Below, piece after piece: positions 1-8,919 of a DNA stretch of 52,795 nt. The DNA is taken from contig NZ_BSOW01000050.1 of assembly GCF_030160715.1 (NCBI RefSeq), forward strand, positions 1 to 52,795, written 5' to 3'. Positions within the stretch are counted from its first letter, which is position 1. The number at the start of each line of letters is the position of its first letter. The notes under the pieces were generated by a model. The model was given only the letters and a program-made list of their open reading frames with translations. It did no database searches and was not told the DNA's origin. Source of the stretch: Bradyrhizobium iriomotense (lineage in GTDB: Bacteria; Pseudomonadota; Alphaproteobacteria; Rhizobiales; Xanthobacteraceae). Both the position numbers and the translations under genes were made by a program.

Positions 1-807
1 GCGGTCATTGGCCGAGAGTTCTCGTTTGAATTGTTGGCTGCAGTGGTACCATCCAAGCCCAAAGAACTTGCGGCCGCTTTGGCGCTGCTTGTGGCGGACG
101 AATGCTAGATAATTGGCTGCGAGCTTGTCGTATCGGGTCGCAACACGCCGACATTGCTTGATCTTGTTGAAGAACCGTTCGATCAGGTTGCGCGCTCGAT
201 ACAGATAAGGGCTGAAGCAGATCGGGTCTTTGCGATTGCGTTTCGGCGGAATGTTCGCCCATGCTCCTTTCTGTTGAGCAAGCTCCCTGATCCAGTCGGC
301 GTCATAGGCACGATCCCCGAGCAACATCGTTTGGGGAAGCAAGGCGCTGAGGAGAACCGAGCACAACCGGTTGTCATGCGTCTCGCCGGGCGTGAGCGCG
401 AGATGGACCGGCAAGCCATTGGTGTCCACGACGGCGTGAATTTTGCTGGTCAGGCCACCTCGCGAGTGGCCCATATCCTGATGATTGTTGTCCGCGATAC
501 AGGCTCCGTGCTGATGTACGCGCACGATGGAGGTGTCGATCATCTGCACCGCCGCGTCGTGACCGGCGGCCAGCGCATCCATGATCCGGTCCCAGACACC
601 AGCCCGCCGCCAACGAACAAAGCGATTGTAACAGGTGGTGCGGGGACCGTAGGCGGCTGGCAGGTCGCGCCACGGCGCTCCTGAACGCAGGATCCAAAAG
701 ATGCCATCGAGCACGCGACGGTCATTTACCCGTCGAACGCCGCGCGGCTTGTTCGGCAGCATCGGCTTGATCGCGGTCCATTCATAATCGCTGAGTTCAT
801 AGCGCAT
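1..807 (-). CDS. IS5-family transposase, 3' end beyond the window
   Basis: The minus-strand frame is open from an ATG at 807 to the first base of the window (269 codons, no stop seen). It begins MRYELSDYEWTAIKPMLPNK, the usual start of IS5/IS427-group DDE transposases. DDE parts are visible: QMIDTSIVRVHQ (first Asp), LLGDRAYDADWI (second Asp) and RNLIERFFNKIKQCRRVATRYDK (Glu region). A GGAG about 10 nt upstream supports the start. The family normally ends soon after YDKLAANYLAF; here the frame continues for about 35 residues of unfamiliar sequence, so the extreme C-terminus may be frameshifted or extended. The protein would catalyse cut-and-paste movement of the element. Its left end is outside the window and its right end should lie between 808 and 857, just beyond the stop codon of the next gene, but I could not identify the inverted repeat. 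Confidence 0.85.
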   Translation of the reverse strand, partial: MRYELSDYEWTAIKPMLPNKPRGVRRVNDRRVLDGIFWILRSGAPWRDLPAAYGPRTTCYNRFVRWRRAGVWDRIMDALAAGHDAAVQMIDTSIVRVHQHGACIADNNHQDMGHSRGGLTSKIHAVVDTNGLPVHLALTPGETHDNRLCSVLLSALLPQTMLLGDRAYDADWIRELAQQKGAWANIPPKRNRKDPICFSPYLYRARNLIERFFNKIKQCRRVATRYDKLAANYLAFVRHKQRQSGRKFFGLGWYHCSQQFKRELSANDR

Positions 808-857
808 GATTCGAAGCTCCGGTCTTAAGAGCTTGAATCACGCCCACGGTAACAGCA

Positions 858-2615
858 TCAAGCCCCGGGTTGGGCTAGTGAAATGAGTCCGACCTCACCG
901 ACGATCCGGCGAAAGCGAGGATTGTCGGCAAGCGGTCGAAATTTCGGGTTGTTCAACAGCGAGATCATCATCACCGGTCGCTCGAACAGAGTCTGCTCCA
1001 GCAGGTCCATTGCGTGGTCCGTTTCACCCAGCGCGCAATGAATCTCCGCGAGATAGGAGCTGGGCACGTAGCACTCGCCGGCCATGGCGTGCAGTCGATC
1101 GAGGTCGCGCCGTGCATCGCGTGATAGTCCCGCACGGGCCAACGCATGGCCGCGCCCCACGGTGCCATGCATATTCGACTCCGGCATGGCGATGAGCGCA
1201 TCGAAGCAGGCCAGCGCCTCATCGAAACGGCCAGTCGCATCCAGCGCTAGACCGAAGCGGAAGCGGGCAAAGGCCGAATTGGGGTTGATCGCGACGACGT
1301 TCTTGAGCTGGGCACACGCGTCGTCGAAACGGCCAGCCCAGTAAAGGATCATTCCGACATTGACGTTGACCACAGTCGAGGTCGGGTCAAGCTCACGCGC
1401 TGTCCGGATTTGCTCCAGCGCCTCGTCGTGCCGCCTCATCGCGCTTAGGCCGATGGCGTAATAATGATGCGCCAGTGAATTGGCCGGGGCCAGCTGCAGC
1501 GCGCAAGCGATCGACCGCTCAGCCGCGCGAAAGCTCCAATCATAGCAGAATCCGATAAAAGCGCTGATCGTAAGCGCCTCGGGTAGGTTCGGTGCGATCG
1601 TCAGAGCCTCGCCGACCGCCGCCTTTGCCAGGGGCATCAATTCGATCGCGGGGCGGGAACCGCGAACCATGCTGGCCAGGCTGCGGAGCAGGTAGGTCTC
1701 GGCGAGCGCGGAATGGCCAAGCGCAAATCGTGGATCACGATCCACCGACTCCTGCAGGAGCGTGCCGGCTCGCGTGAGCGACTCGGTGGTGCGCTGGCTG
1801 ATCAGGGCGCGGGCCTGCAGGTAGAGTTCATAAGCTCGCGCATCGCTGGCCCTGATCCGTTCTGGAAAAACTAGATGCCGGAGCACCGGAGCCGCGGCGA
1901 CCCGCTGCGCGATCGCGTCTTCCAGGCGAAAGATGTCAGCCCCGTTCTCGTCCACCTGTTCGGCCCAGACCGTGGCGCCGCTCGCCACGTCCAGGACCTG
2001 CACGGTCGTGCGAAGTCTCTCGCCTTGCTGGCGGACATGGCCGGCGACGACAAGGTCGGCCTCGAGCGCCCGTCCCGCGTTAATCAAGGACACAGCGTCA
2101 CCCTGGTAATGCGCAACTGCGGTGGTGGGGCGGACGACAAGCGCCTCGGCCTGACTCAATCGGGCGATCAACGCGTCGCTCAACCCGAAGGCCAACAACG
2201 GGTCAGCCTCGGTGCCGATCGTTTGAAACGGCAACACGGCGATGACGGTGCGCGCCTCGGCCGAGGGCGCGGTCGGGGCTTCGATTTGCACCGCGCCGTC
2301 AAAACGATAGCCCTGGCGCGGGACAGTCACGATCACGTCGCCGTGATCTCCCAGTAGCTTGCGGAGATCGGACACAATCCGCGCGAGGCTATTTTCCCCG
2401 ACCGTCGAATCCGGCCAGAGCCTGTCCAGAAGGTTCGCCTTGCTCATCAGAGCGTCGCGGTTCGCCAGCAGCGTCACCAACGCGTCGAAGGCGCGCGGAT
2501 AGATCGGCAGTGCCGTTCCATCCCGCTCCAGCACGCGCCTGCGGCAGTCGAGCCGGAATGGTCCGAAGACAAAGGCGGCCGGCGCCGATTTCAGAACTCC
2601 ATCAGAGTTTTTCAT
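858..2615 (-). CDS. Winged-helix transcriptional regulator with TolB/FlgO-like and TPR domains
   Basis: About 585 residues. The N-terminus is an OmpR/CadC-type winged helix (residues about 12-105; FGPFRLDCRRRVLERDG, then LLDRLWPDSTVGENSLARIV, ending in the wing PRQGYRF). A TolB/FlgO-like domain follows (about 115-235: VIAVLPFQTIG, DLVVAGHVRQQGERLRTTVQ). The C-terminal half is helical TPR repeats (for example ALGHSALAETYLL and NPNSAFARFRFGLALDATGRF). There is no receiver domain and no obvious membrane helix, so it is probably a one-component cytoplasmic regulator that senses through its TPR region. The start is placed at MKNSDG, just before the winged helix; in-frame starts at 2660 and 2750 are possible but add unconserved sequence. 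It is divergent from the binding-protein gene at 3121 and may control it (inference). The stop lies almost at the IS5 boundary. Confidence 0.85.
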   Translation of the reverse strand: MKNSDGVLKSAPAAFVFGPFRLDCRRRVLERDGTALPIYPRAFDALVTLLANRDALMSKANLLDRLWPDSTVGENSLARIVSDLRKLLGDHGDVIVTVPRQGYRFDGAVQIEAPTAPSAEARTVIAVLPFQTIGTEADPLLAFGLSDALIARLSQAEALVVRPTTAVAHYQGDAVSLINAGRALEADLVVAGHVRQQGERLRTTVQVLDVASGATVWAEQVDENGADIFRLEDAIAQRVAAAPVLRHLVFPERIRASDARAYELYLQARALISQRTTESLTRAGTLLQESVDRDPRFALGHSALAETYLLRSLASMVRGSRPAIELMPLAKAAVGEALTIAPNLPEALTISAFIGFCYDWSFRAAERSIACALQLAPANSLAHHYYAIGLSAMRRHDEALEQIRTARELDPTSTVVNVNVGMILYWAGRFDDACAQLKNVVAINPNSAFARFRFGLALDATGRFDEALACFDALIAMPESNMHGTVGRGHALARAGLSRDARRDLDRLHAMAGECYVPSSYLAEIHCALGETDHAMDLLEQTLFERPVMMISLLNNPKFRPLADNPRFRRIVGEVGLISLAQPGA

Positions 2616-3120
2616 GGCTGCTGCAAGACTTGGTCGTGCACCTCGCCGATCATGCGGCATCTGGAGCGCAGCGGCAACACCATCGTTCTTCGAGGAGTAA
2701 AATGCCATGAGCGAGCAGGCCATGCGAACTGCCAACGGTTTTGGGACCAATCAAGGGGGTAGCGAAGGACGGACCGGCGCCCAATGGCCCATCTGCGCTG
2801 TCGCGTGGTCGGCGACGACGGAGCTGACGCCGTTGCGGTCCCGCGATCCAGCCTTCAATGCCTGGATCGGCTCGCTGCCGTTCCTTCCCGCGCTTTGCAG
2901 TGGAAGTGGCGGCCAGGTTGGTCGATCGGACCGGCCGGCATGGCGTGCTCACCACGGGCATCCTCGCGCCGAACGCGCCGGAGAGTGTGATCCGGCTTGT
3001 CCATTTGAGATCCGGGCGGCATCGTGGGACGCTTCGCGATGGGCGGCGCCACTGGTGACCGCGCTCGCGAACATCGTGCCTGGCTGCGTCCGCGAAATCA
3101 AAGATCGGCGCAAGGATCAA
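2616..3120. other. Divergent intergenic region between regulator and binding-protein gene
   Basis: These 505 nt separate two divergently oriented genes and should hold both promoters. An open frame extends the downstream gene back to 2707, but its translation (rich in Arg, Trp and Pro, with no domain) looks like non-coding GC-rich sequence. I found no convincing -35/-10 pair or palindromic operator by eye. Confidence 0.5.
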
Positions 3121-4353
3121 ATGATGGCCTCGTGGAGATGGGCGATACATCAGTTCGAGATCCTATTATTGGCTATCGCTCTCCTTTGGGTCGACGGTAC
3201 TTCGATCGCTCAGGCGCAAGGGAACTACGGCCCCGGCGTGAGTGACGTTGAAATCAAGATCGGGCAGACGATGCCCTATAGCGGGCCAGTCTCGGCCTTG
3301 AGCGTCTTTGGGAAGAGTGAGGCCGCGTATTTCAAGATGATCAACGAGCGCGGCGGCATCAATGGTCGCCGTATCACGTTCATATCGCTCGATGACAACT
3401 ACAGTCCGGCAAAGACGATGGAACAGACCCGTCGTCTGGTTGAGCAGGACAACGTGTTGGCCATCATGGGATCCCTCGGCACCGCGACCAATGCAGCGAT
3501 TCAAAAATACCTGAACTCGAACCACGTTCCCCATCTCTTCATCCAGACGGTGGCCTCGCGCTGGAACGATCCCGACCATTTCCCTTGGACAATGTCACTG
3601 ATCTACCCCGCGCGATCGGAAGCAGCCTTCGCCGCCCGCTACATCATGCAGGCGAACCCGTATGCACACATTGCCGTGCTTTATCAAAACGACGACTTCG
3701 GCAGAGACTATGTTGCCGGCCTTGTGGAAGGATTGGGTCCGCAGGCGCGCAGCAGGCTCGTTGCCAAAGCCTCATACGAGGTAACTGATCCAACGATCGA
3801 TTCGCAGATCGTGCTGCTCCGATCTTCGGGTGCCGACACCATTTTCATCGCGGCAACTCCCAGATCGACCGCCCAGGCCCTTCGCAAGGTCTCTGAGATC
3901 GACTGGCACCCGACGCGGTTTGTCAGCCAAGCATCTTCGTCGGTTACGGACGTGCTTGCGGCCGTGGGCCTCGAAAAGTCAGAGGGGGTCATGACAACGA
4001 CGTCGTTCAAGAGCGTCGGCGACCCGCAATGGTCAAATGACCCGGATTATCTTGCGTGGCTTGATTTCATGCGCGCCTATTACCCGGGTGGCGACATCAA
4101 CGACAAGTTCGCATTCCTTGGCTATTCGAACGCCGCGCTGTTCGCCGAGGTACTGCGTCGTTGCGGTGACGATTTGACGCGAGAGAATCTTTTGGCCGTA
4201 GCGACGCATCTTCAAGGAGTGCACTTGCCTGCGCTCTTGCCCGGCATAACCCTGAGCACAAGCCCTACCGATTATATTCCGATCAAGCAGATCCGACTGC
4301 AGCGCTTCGATGGACATCGCTGGGTACTCTTGCCGGACTTCGACGAGAAATAG
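3121..4353 (+). CDS. LivK-like ABC transporter substrate-binding protein (Peripla_BP_6)
   Basis: 410 residues. The chosen ATG has AAGGA a few bases upstream and starts a Sec signal peptide (MMASWRWAIHQFEILLLAIA, cleavage probably after AQAQG). The mature protein opens VSDVEIKIGQTMPYSGP, typical of type I periplasmic receptors for branched-chain amino acids, aromatic compounds or amides. Further family marks are GGINGRRITFISLDD, VLAIMGSLGTATN and IAVLYQNDDFGRDYVAG. The longer frame back to 2707 adds 138 residues before the signal peptide and is rejected. No permease or ATPase lies nearby, so the protein must work with a transporter encoded elsewhere or act as a sensor partner. The ligand cannot be predicted. 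The following gene is an FAD-dependent oxidoreductase on the same strand 109 nt away, suggesting uptake and oxidation of the same compound (inference). Confidence 0.88.
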   Translation: MMASWRWAIHQFEILLLAIALLWVDGTSIAQAQGNYGPGVSDVEIKIGQTMPYSGPVSALSVFGKSEAAYFKMINERGGINGRRITFISLDDNYSPAKTMEQTRRLVEQDNVLAIMGSLGTATNAAIQKYLNSNHVPHLFIQTVASRWNDPDHFPWTMSLIYPARSEAAFAARYIMQANPYAHIAVLYQNDDFGRDYVAGLVEGLGPQARSRLVAKASYEVTDPTIDSQIVLLRSSGADTIFIAATPRSTAQALRKVSEIDWHPTRFVSQASSSVTDVLAAVGLEKSEGVMTTTSFKSVGDPQWSNDPDYLAWLDFMRAYYPGGDINDKFAFLGYSNAALFAEVLRRCGDDLTRENLLAVATHLQGVHLPALLPGITLSTSPTDYIPIKQIRLQRFDGHRWVLLPDFDEK

Positions 4354-4462
4354 GCTGTGCCTATTACCGGCCTGAACCATCAATTCATCGAATGGATCAT
4401 GCGACGAAACCTTGCCGCTTCCGCGGCTCGTCGCGCCAGACGACTTTGGAGGGGAGAAAGGG

Positions 4463-5869
4463 ATGAGCAAAGTCCTGGTTTGCGGCGGCGGCATGATTGG
4501 ATTGTGTGCAGCAATCATGCTTGGTCGCGACGGTCACCGCGTCACGGTTCTGGAGACTGACCCGGAAGATCGCCCTGGTGCCTGCATCGAGGGATGGGAC
4601 TCGTGGGAGCGCCCCGGAGTTGCCCAATTCAGGCAACCGCATAGTTTCCATTCGCGGTTTCGGATGATCAGTGATTGCGAATTGCCCGGGCTGACCGATG
4701 ACCTACTTCGTGCCGGCTGCGTTTGGGTGGATTTTCTCGACAGTCAATCTCTCCCCCCAACCATAACGGACAGGGCAGCGCGACCGGGCGATGAAGCCAT
4801 GCGTTGCGTCGCCGGCCGGAGGCCGATCGTTGAATGGACGGTGGCTGGGATGGCGCAAGCCGCACCGAACGTGACCATCCGTCGGGGGACCAAGGTTCGC
4901 GAATTGATCACGGGCGCATCGGCCATACCCGGTGTACCGCACGTCGTCGGCGTGCGCACCACATCCGGCGAAGCGATTCGTGCCGATCTGGTCATCGATG
5001 CCATGGGACGACGAAGCCCGGCCGGCGAATGGATCGTCGGTGCCGGAGGTCGCAGCCCGATCGAGGAAGCCGAAGACTGCAACTTCGTCTATTTTACACG
5101 ATATTTCTCGGGACATCAGCGGCCTCGCCGGATCGGACGCACGCTCACGCCGATGGGCCTGTTCTCGGTCGTTACGGCGTACGGGGACAACGACACTTGG
5201 TCGATCACTTTGTTTATCTCGTCGAGGAATAGGGCGATGCGAGCCTTGCGTGATACGACCACGTTTGACCGCGTCGTCTCCGCTTGCCCACAGCAGGCCC
5301 ACTGGCTCGATGGCGAGCCGATCACACCCGTTCGCCTGCTGGCGGGGGTTCTCGACCGGTACCGGCGGTTTGTCGTCGACGGTCAGCCCGTCATCACGGG
5401 ATTCACCGCCGTCGGTGACGCATGGGCGTGCACCAATCCGTCCGCCGGGCGGGGCTTGAGCGTCGGTCTTCTGCACGCACAGGTGCTCCGCGACGTTGCT
5501 CGCCGGCACATCAACGATCCGGAAGCGTTCTCCCGGGACTTCGACGCGGAGACCGAGCGCGAGGTCGGCCCGTTCTATCGAAACCAGATCGCTGCGGACC
5601 GCGCCCGGATCGCCGAGATGAACGCTCTGGAAGAGGGCACGCCGGTGCCGGCACCCAACCCGATCACGGCCAGGCTCCTAGTTGCTGCATCATGGGATGC
5701 CGACGTATTCCGTGGCGTGCTTGAAATTGCAATGTGCGTTGCTCTGCCTCAGGAGGTCATCTCTAGGCCGAATATAGCTGCAAAGTTGGCCGAATTGGAC
5801 AGCCATCCGTTGCCACCGGACCCAGGCATCATCGATCGACATCGGATGGCAGCACTACTAGAGGGTTGA
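4463..5869 (+). CDS. FAD-dependent oxidoreductase/monooxygenase-like protein
   Basis: 468 residues. The start ATG follows GGAGGGG at about 9 nt and directly gives the nucleotide-binding fold MSKVLVCGGGMIGLCAAIML (GxGxxG, residues 8-13), followed by an acidic end of beta-2 (VLETD). An internal DLVIDAMGRRSP and a late GDAWACTNPSAGRGLSVGLL (the Gly-Asp motif contacting the FAD ribityl chain) match the glutathione-reductase-fold flavoproteins that include aromatic hydroxylases and geranylgeranyl reductase-like enzymes. There is no signal peptide, so it is cytoplasmic. The substrate is unknown. It lies downstream of the LivK-like protein, probably in one unit, and the IS1182-type element follows 3' without visibly cutting the C-terminus. 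Confidence 0.8.
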   Translation: MSKVLVCGGGMIGLCAAIMLGRDGHRVTVLETDPEDRPGACIEGWDSWERPGVAQFRQPHSFHSRFRMISDCELPGLTDDLLRAGCVWVDFLDSQSLPPTITDRAARPGDEAMRCVAGRRPIVEWTVAGMAQAAPNVTIRRGTKVRELITGASAIPGVPHVVGVRTTSGEAIRADLVIDAMGRRSPAGEWIVGAGGRSPIEEAEDCNFVYFTRYFSGHQRPRRIGRTLTPMGLFSVVTAYGDNDTWSITLFISSRNRAMRALRDTTTFDRVVSACPQQAHWLDGEPITPVRLLAGVLDRYRRFVVDGQPVITGFTAVGDAWACTNPSAGRGLSVGLLHAQVLRDVARRHINDPEAFSRDFDAETEREVGPFYRNQIAADRARIAEMNALEEGTPVPAPNPITARLLVAASWDADVFRGVLEIAMCVALPQEVISRPNIAAKLAELDSHPLPPDPGIIDRHRMAALLEG

Positions 5870-6105
5870 TCTTTGCGAAGCCCGACCATTATTCCCGCGC
5901 GTGCACATCGCTCGGCGAGACCCGATATTCGTTCCCCCTGCCAATGGCGCTTGTCCAAGCGAACCACGTGGTTGGTCGGCTCATGGCCCTTCCCGTATTC
6001 AGCTGCGTTGCGGAATTTGGTCACTATCAGTGCATTGCGGACCCTGGCAAGCCGTCCGCTCGGCAGATTTATGGGTTCACGGCCTAGTTGGCAGGACTGA
6101 AGATC
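5870..6105. other. Spacer upstream of the IS1182-type transposase
   Basis: This stretch between the oxidoreductase stop and the transposase start should contain the left end of the insertion sequence. Several short frames are open but none resembles a known protein. I could not match a terminal inverted repeat to the sequence after 7458; the best similarity (CGGCAGATTT here, CGGCAGTATT on the opposite strand downstream) is too weak to set the boundary. Confidence 0.35.
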
Positions 6106-7458
6106 ATGATGGGGCATCGGCAAGTCGAACAGGCTGCGTTGTACTATGAGTTCTCGCTCGAAAGACACATCCCGACTGATCACTTGCTGCGGTTGATCGA
6201 CAGGTTTGTCGATCTTGAACAGGTCCGGCGGGATCTGGCGCCTTTCTACAGCAGCATCGGTCGGCCTTCGATCGATCCCGAGCTGATGATCCGGATGCTC
6301 CTGATCGGTTACTGCTTTGGCATCCGATCGGAGCGGCGCCTGTGCGATGAGGTTCACCTCAATTTGGCCTACCGGTGGTTTTGCCGGCTCGGTCTGGATG
6401 GGGCGGTGCCGGATCATTCGACATTCTCCAAGAACAGGCATGGCCGCTTCCGGCAGAGCGACCTCTTCCGTCGCGTGTTCGAGAGCGTGCTGCGCCGCTG
6501 CATCGAGGAACGACTGGTCGGCGGTGAAGGATTCGCGGTCGATGCGAGCCTAATCAAGGCCGATGCCAATCGGCAGAAGGGGATCGAAGGCGATAAGGGA
6601 CTTCCGCCGGAGGCTGCCGGCCGAGCAATCGATGAGTATCTGGCTGTCCTCGATGATGCCGCTTTCGGAGCCGCGACCGAGATTACCCCGAAGTTCGTTT
6701 CGCCGTCCGACCCGGCGGCGCGCTGGACGGGGGCACACGGCGGCCAAGCGTTTTTCGCCTATTCGACGAACTACCTGGTCGACATCGAGAACGCGATCAT
6801 CGTCGATGTTGAGGCAACGACGGCAATCCGGCAGGCGGAGGTATTGGCCGCTAAGCGTATGATTGAGCGCTCGCTGGAGCGGTTTGATCTCTATCCGAGC
6901 CGGCTCCTCGGTGACAGCGGCTATGGCTCGGCCGAGATGCTCGCCTGGCTGGTCTATGAGCACGGCATCGAGCCGCACGTTACAGTCTTCGACAAGTCGG
7001 CCCGCACAGACGGGATCTTCTCGCGCGACGACTTCACCTATGACCATGCTGGGGACATCTATCGTTGCCCTGGTGGCAAAGTTCTTACCACGACTGGAAC
7101 GTTGGTGAATGATGGTGCCACCATGCTTTACCTCGCCAGCAAGCGCGATTGTGATCGATGCGCATTGAAGGCTCGGTGTTGCCCCAAACAGGCTTCACGG
7201 AGAGTGCCGCGCTCGATCTACGAGGGCGCTCGCGACATGGCGCGCCAGATCGCGAGATCGTGGGAGGGAGGCACCTCGCGCCGGCTCCGCAAGAAAATCG
7301 AGATGTTGTTCGCGCATCTCAAGCGCATTCTCAAGCTCGACCGTTTGCGTTTACGAGGTCCAAACGGCGCGCGCGACGAGTTCATCCTAGCAGCCACCGC
7401 CCAGAACCTTCGAAAGATGGCCAAGCTGATCCCGATGCCCACCCCGAGGCTCGCATAG
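6106..7458 (+). CDS. IS1182-family transposase
   Basis: About 450 residues, near full length for the IS1182 group. The N-terminal domain reads FSLERHIPTDHLLRLIDRFV and SIDPELMIRMLLIGYCFGIR. The catalytic core contains FAVDASLIKADANR (first Asp), YPSRLLGDSGYGSAE (second Asp) and RRLRKKIEMLFAHLKRILKL (Glu region). The insert before the last element has the Cys-rich CDRCALKARCCP typical of this family. The frame could start earlier (TTG at 6088); the ATG pair at 6106/6109 is preferred. No internal stop is seen, so the enzyme may be active. The element sits between the oxidoreductase gene and the first copy of an interspersed repeat that borders the binding-protein array. Confidence 0.9.
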   Translation: MMGHRQVEQAALYYEFSLERHIPTDHLLRLIDRFVDLEQVRRDLAPFYSSIGRPSIDPELMIRMLLIGYCFGIRSERRLCDEVHLNLAYRWFCRLGLDGAVPDHSTFSKNRHGRFRQSDLFRRVFESVLRRCIEERLVGGEGFAVDASLIKADANRQKGIEGDKGLPPEAAGRAIDEYLAVLDDAAFGAATEITPKFVSPSDPAARWTGAHGGQAFFAYSTNYLVDIENAIIVDVEATTAIRQAEVLAAKRMIERSLERFDLYPSRLLGDSGYGSAEMLAWLVYEHGIEPHVTVFDKSARTDGIFSRDDFTYDHAGDIYRCPGGKVLTTTGTLVNDGATMLYLASKRDCDRCALKARCCPKQASRRVPRSIYEGARDMARQIARSWEGGTSRRLRKKIEMLFAHLKRILKLDRLRLRGPNGARDEFILAATAQNLRKMAKLIPMPTPRLA

Positions 7459-7526
7459 GGTCGGTAGAGCAGTTCGGCCACGTCGCGACGGAGCTATTAC
7501 AACGAAATACTGCCGGCCTTTTTCAA

Positions 7527-7628
7527 CGGAATCGGCCCGAAAGCGAAGTGGCGACACCTTTCGCTGGTGTCCGCTTCGTGGAGCGCGGACTAGATTTGCT
7601 CACTCAGAGTTCTTCTCATGTTGACCCA
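7527..7628 (+). repeat. Interspersed repeat, copy 1 (upstream of ABC_sub_bind gene)
   Basis: Imperfect copy of the sequence at 13952-14057. Shared blocks are a left part ending AGCGAAGTGGCGACA, an identical 21-nt core at 7585-7605 (starting GCGGACTAGATTTGC), then GAGTT, TT and TTGACCCA. The middle of the two copies differs. The copy ends 84 nt before the start of the next gene, as copy 2 ends 75 nt before its gene. Confidence 0.7.
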
Positions 7629-7712
7629 AAGCAGGCGTTGGACTCTGCGCAGGTCTGGTCGCTATGGTACAGACTGCGATCACGGATACCTTGTCGCCTA
7701 CGGAGTGACCAA

Positions 7713-8696
7713 ATGGGAAGGTTTACAGCTGCGATCGCATTTCTGGCAGTGTTGCTCCTGTTCGGTGCGCCAGCTGGAAGCGAAGCCGCAGGGACCGCAC
7801 CACGCGTCGCGATCCTGTGCGTCCCGTCGTGCAGCGGAACCACCTTCGAGGCTTTGTTGGACGAGCTTCGCAATCTCGGCTGGGTAGAAAATGCTACGAT
7901 CGTCCTTGAACGTAAGGAAGCGGGTTCGCGGCTCGATCAGTTATCGGTGTTCGCTGCCGACCTCGTGCGATCGAAACCCGATCTCATCGTCGCGTTCACT
8001 CCTCAGGCAGTGCGCGCTGTCAAGGAGGCGACCTCGGACATACCGATCGTGATGCTCTTCGTGGCTGATCCGGTTGGTGTAGGGCTTGCGTCAAGCCTTG
8101 CTCATCCAGGCGGAAACCTGACGGGTGTTGCTACGCTAGTTCCAGGCGCTTTCATGGGCAAGATGCTTGAAGTGCTTCGGGAGCTTCTCCCGCACGCGAA
8201 GCGCGTCGCGGCTTTTCTCAACCCCTCGAGCGAGACTTTGCGCCTTTTATTTCCGAGGGAAGCACCCGCAGCGGCCGCTAAGCTCGGCTTTGAGCTTGAC
8301 ATCATCAACGTGAAGGAGACGAACGAAATTCCAGGCGCAGTTGCCGCCGCTAAGGCTGGAGGGGCAGAAGCCTTGTGGATAGTGGGCGATCCCATCTTTC
8401 ATAGTCCGCCGCACCGGGTGCCAGATCTCGCAGCCCAGGCACGCTTGCCGTCGATCTATCTCGTCCGCAACCTAGTACAGGCGGGCGGATTGATTTCGTA
8501 TGGGCCGGACTTTCCCGGTGAGGCTCGACGGGGAGCCCACTATGTCGATCGGATACTGAAGGGCGCCAAACCGGCCGACCTGCCAATTGAACAGCCCGCC
8601 AAGTATCTGCTCGCCATTAATCTCAAAACTGCAAAATCGCTTGGTATCGAGATCCCGCCTTCCCTTCTCGCGCGTGCAGATGAGGTCTTTGAATAG
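7713..8696 (+). CDS. ABC_sub_bind family periplasmic substrate-binding protein (1)
   Basis: 327 residues. The ATG (GGAG about 8 nt upstream) opens a Sec signal peptide, MGRFTAAIAFLAVLLLFGAP. The mature part has the ABC_sub_bind order: PRVAILCVPSCSGTTFEALL, ELRNLGWVENATIVLE, VAFTPQAVRAVKEATSDIPI, PVGVGLASSLAHPGGNLTGV, GGLISYGPDF, VDRILKGAKPADLPIEQP and the closing ADEV motif. The family is known as putative ABC transporter binding proteins, often orphan and much amplified in Bradyrhizobium and relatives; ligands are largely unknown. The frame is open upstream into the transposase 3' end, but the signal peptide fixes the start. No transporter subunits are adjacent. It is the first of four related genes here. 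Confidence 0.9.
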   Translation: MGRFTAAIAFLAVLLLFGAPAGSEAAGTAPRVAILCVPSCSGTTFEALLDELRNLGWVENATIVLERKEAGSRLDQLSVFAADLVRSKPDLIVAFTPQAVRAVKEATSDIPIVMLFVADPVGVGLASSLAHPGGNLTGVATLVPGAFMGKMLEVLRELLPHAKRVAAFLNPSSETLRLLFPREAPAAAAKLGFELDIINVKETNEIPGAVAAAKAGGAEALWIVGDPIFHSPPHRVPDLAAQARLPSIYLVRNLVQAGGLISYGPDFPGEARRGAHYVDRILKGAKPADLPIEQPAKYLLAINLKTAKSLGIEIPPSLLARADEVFE

Positions 8697-8700
8697 TAGC

Positions 8701-8720
8701 GCACCGTCCGATGTTGGCCC
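8701..8720 (+). repeat. Diverged 3' flank element, copy 1
   Basis: GCACCGTCCGATGTTGGCCC begins 4 nt after the stop of the first ABC_sub_bind gene and aligns with GCACGAGTCCGGAAGTGGCC found after the genes ending at 13922 and 15722. The similarity is partial, so this is the weakest of the four copies. Confidence 0.4.
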
Positions 8721-8794
8721 GTTTGAGACCTTGTGATGGGCCCTGAAGATGTCTGCTCACCGGGGCCGACCGGAAATCATCGCGGGAGGGCTCA

Positions 8795-8814
8795 ACCGAC
8801 GCGATTGACCCGGA
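8795..8814 (+). repeat. 5' flank element, copy A
   Basis: ACCGACGCGATTGACCCGGA is nearly the same as the elements at 10070, 12803 and 14637. It lies 105 nt before the gene at 8920. Each copy precedes a gene for an exported binding protein at a similar distance, which points to a duplicated leader or an inserted repeat rather than chance. Confidence 0.6.
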
Positions 8815-8919
8815 GCCGATATCACCCCGGTAATTTTGCTGCGGCGCAAGAGCTGTTGTGGCGCAGAAGAGGAGCTACAAGGTGGTAGGCTGCCCCCAAA
8901 TCTCTGTGGGAGATCCGAC

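Noticed and set aside
2707..3120. N-terminal extension of the LivK-like protein
   Set aside because: It would place 138 residues before an evident signal peptide and the ribosome site at 3112.
5749..6441. Minus-strand frame across the gap before the IS1182-type gene
   Set aside because: Overlaps both neighbours and shows no family similarity; does not explain the spacer.
7158..7712. N-terminal extension of the first ABC_sub_bind gene into the transposase
   Set aside because: The added part is the transposase sequence in another frame; a signal peptide starts at 7713.
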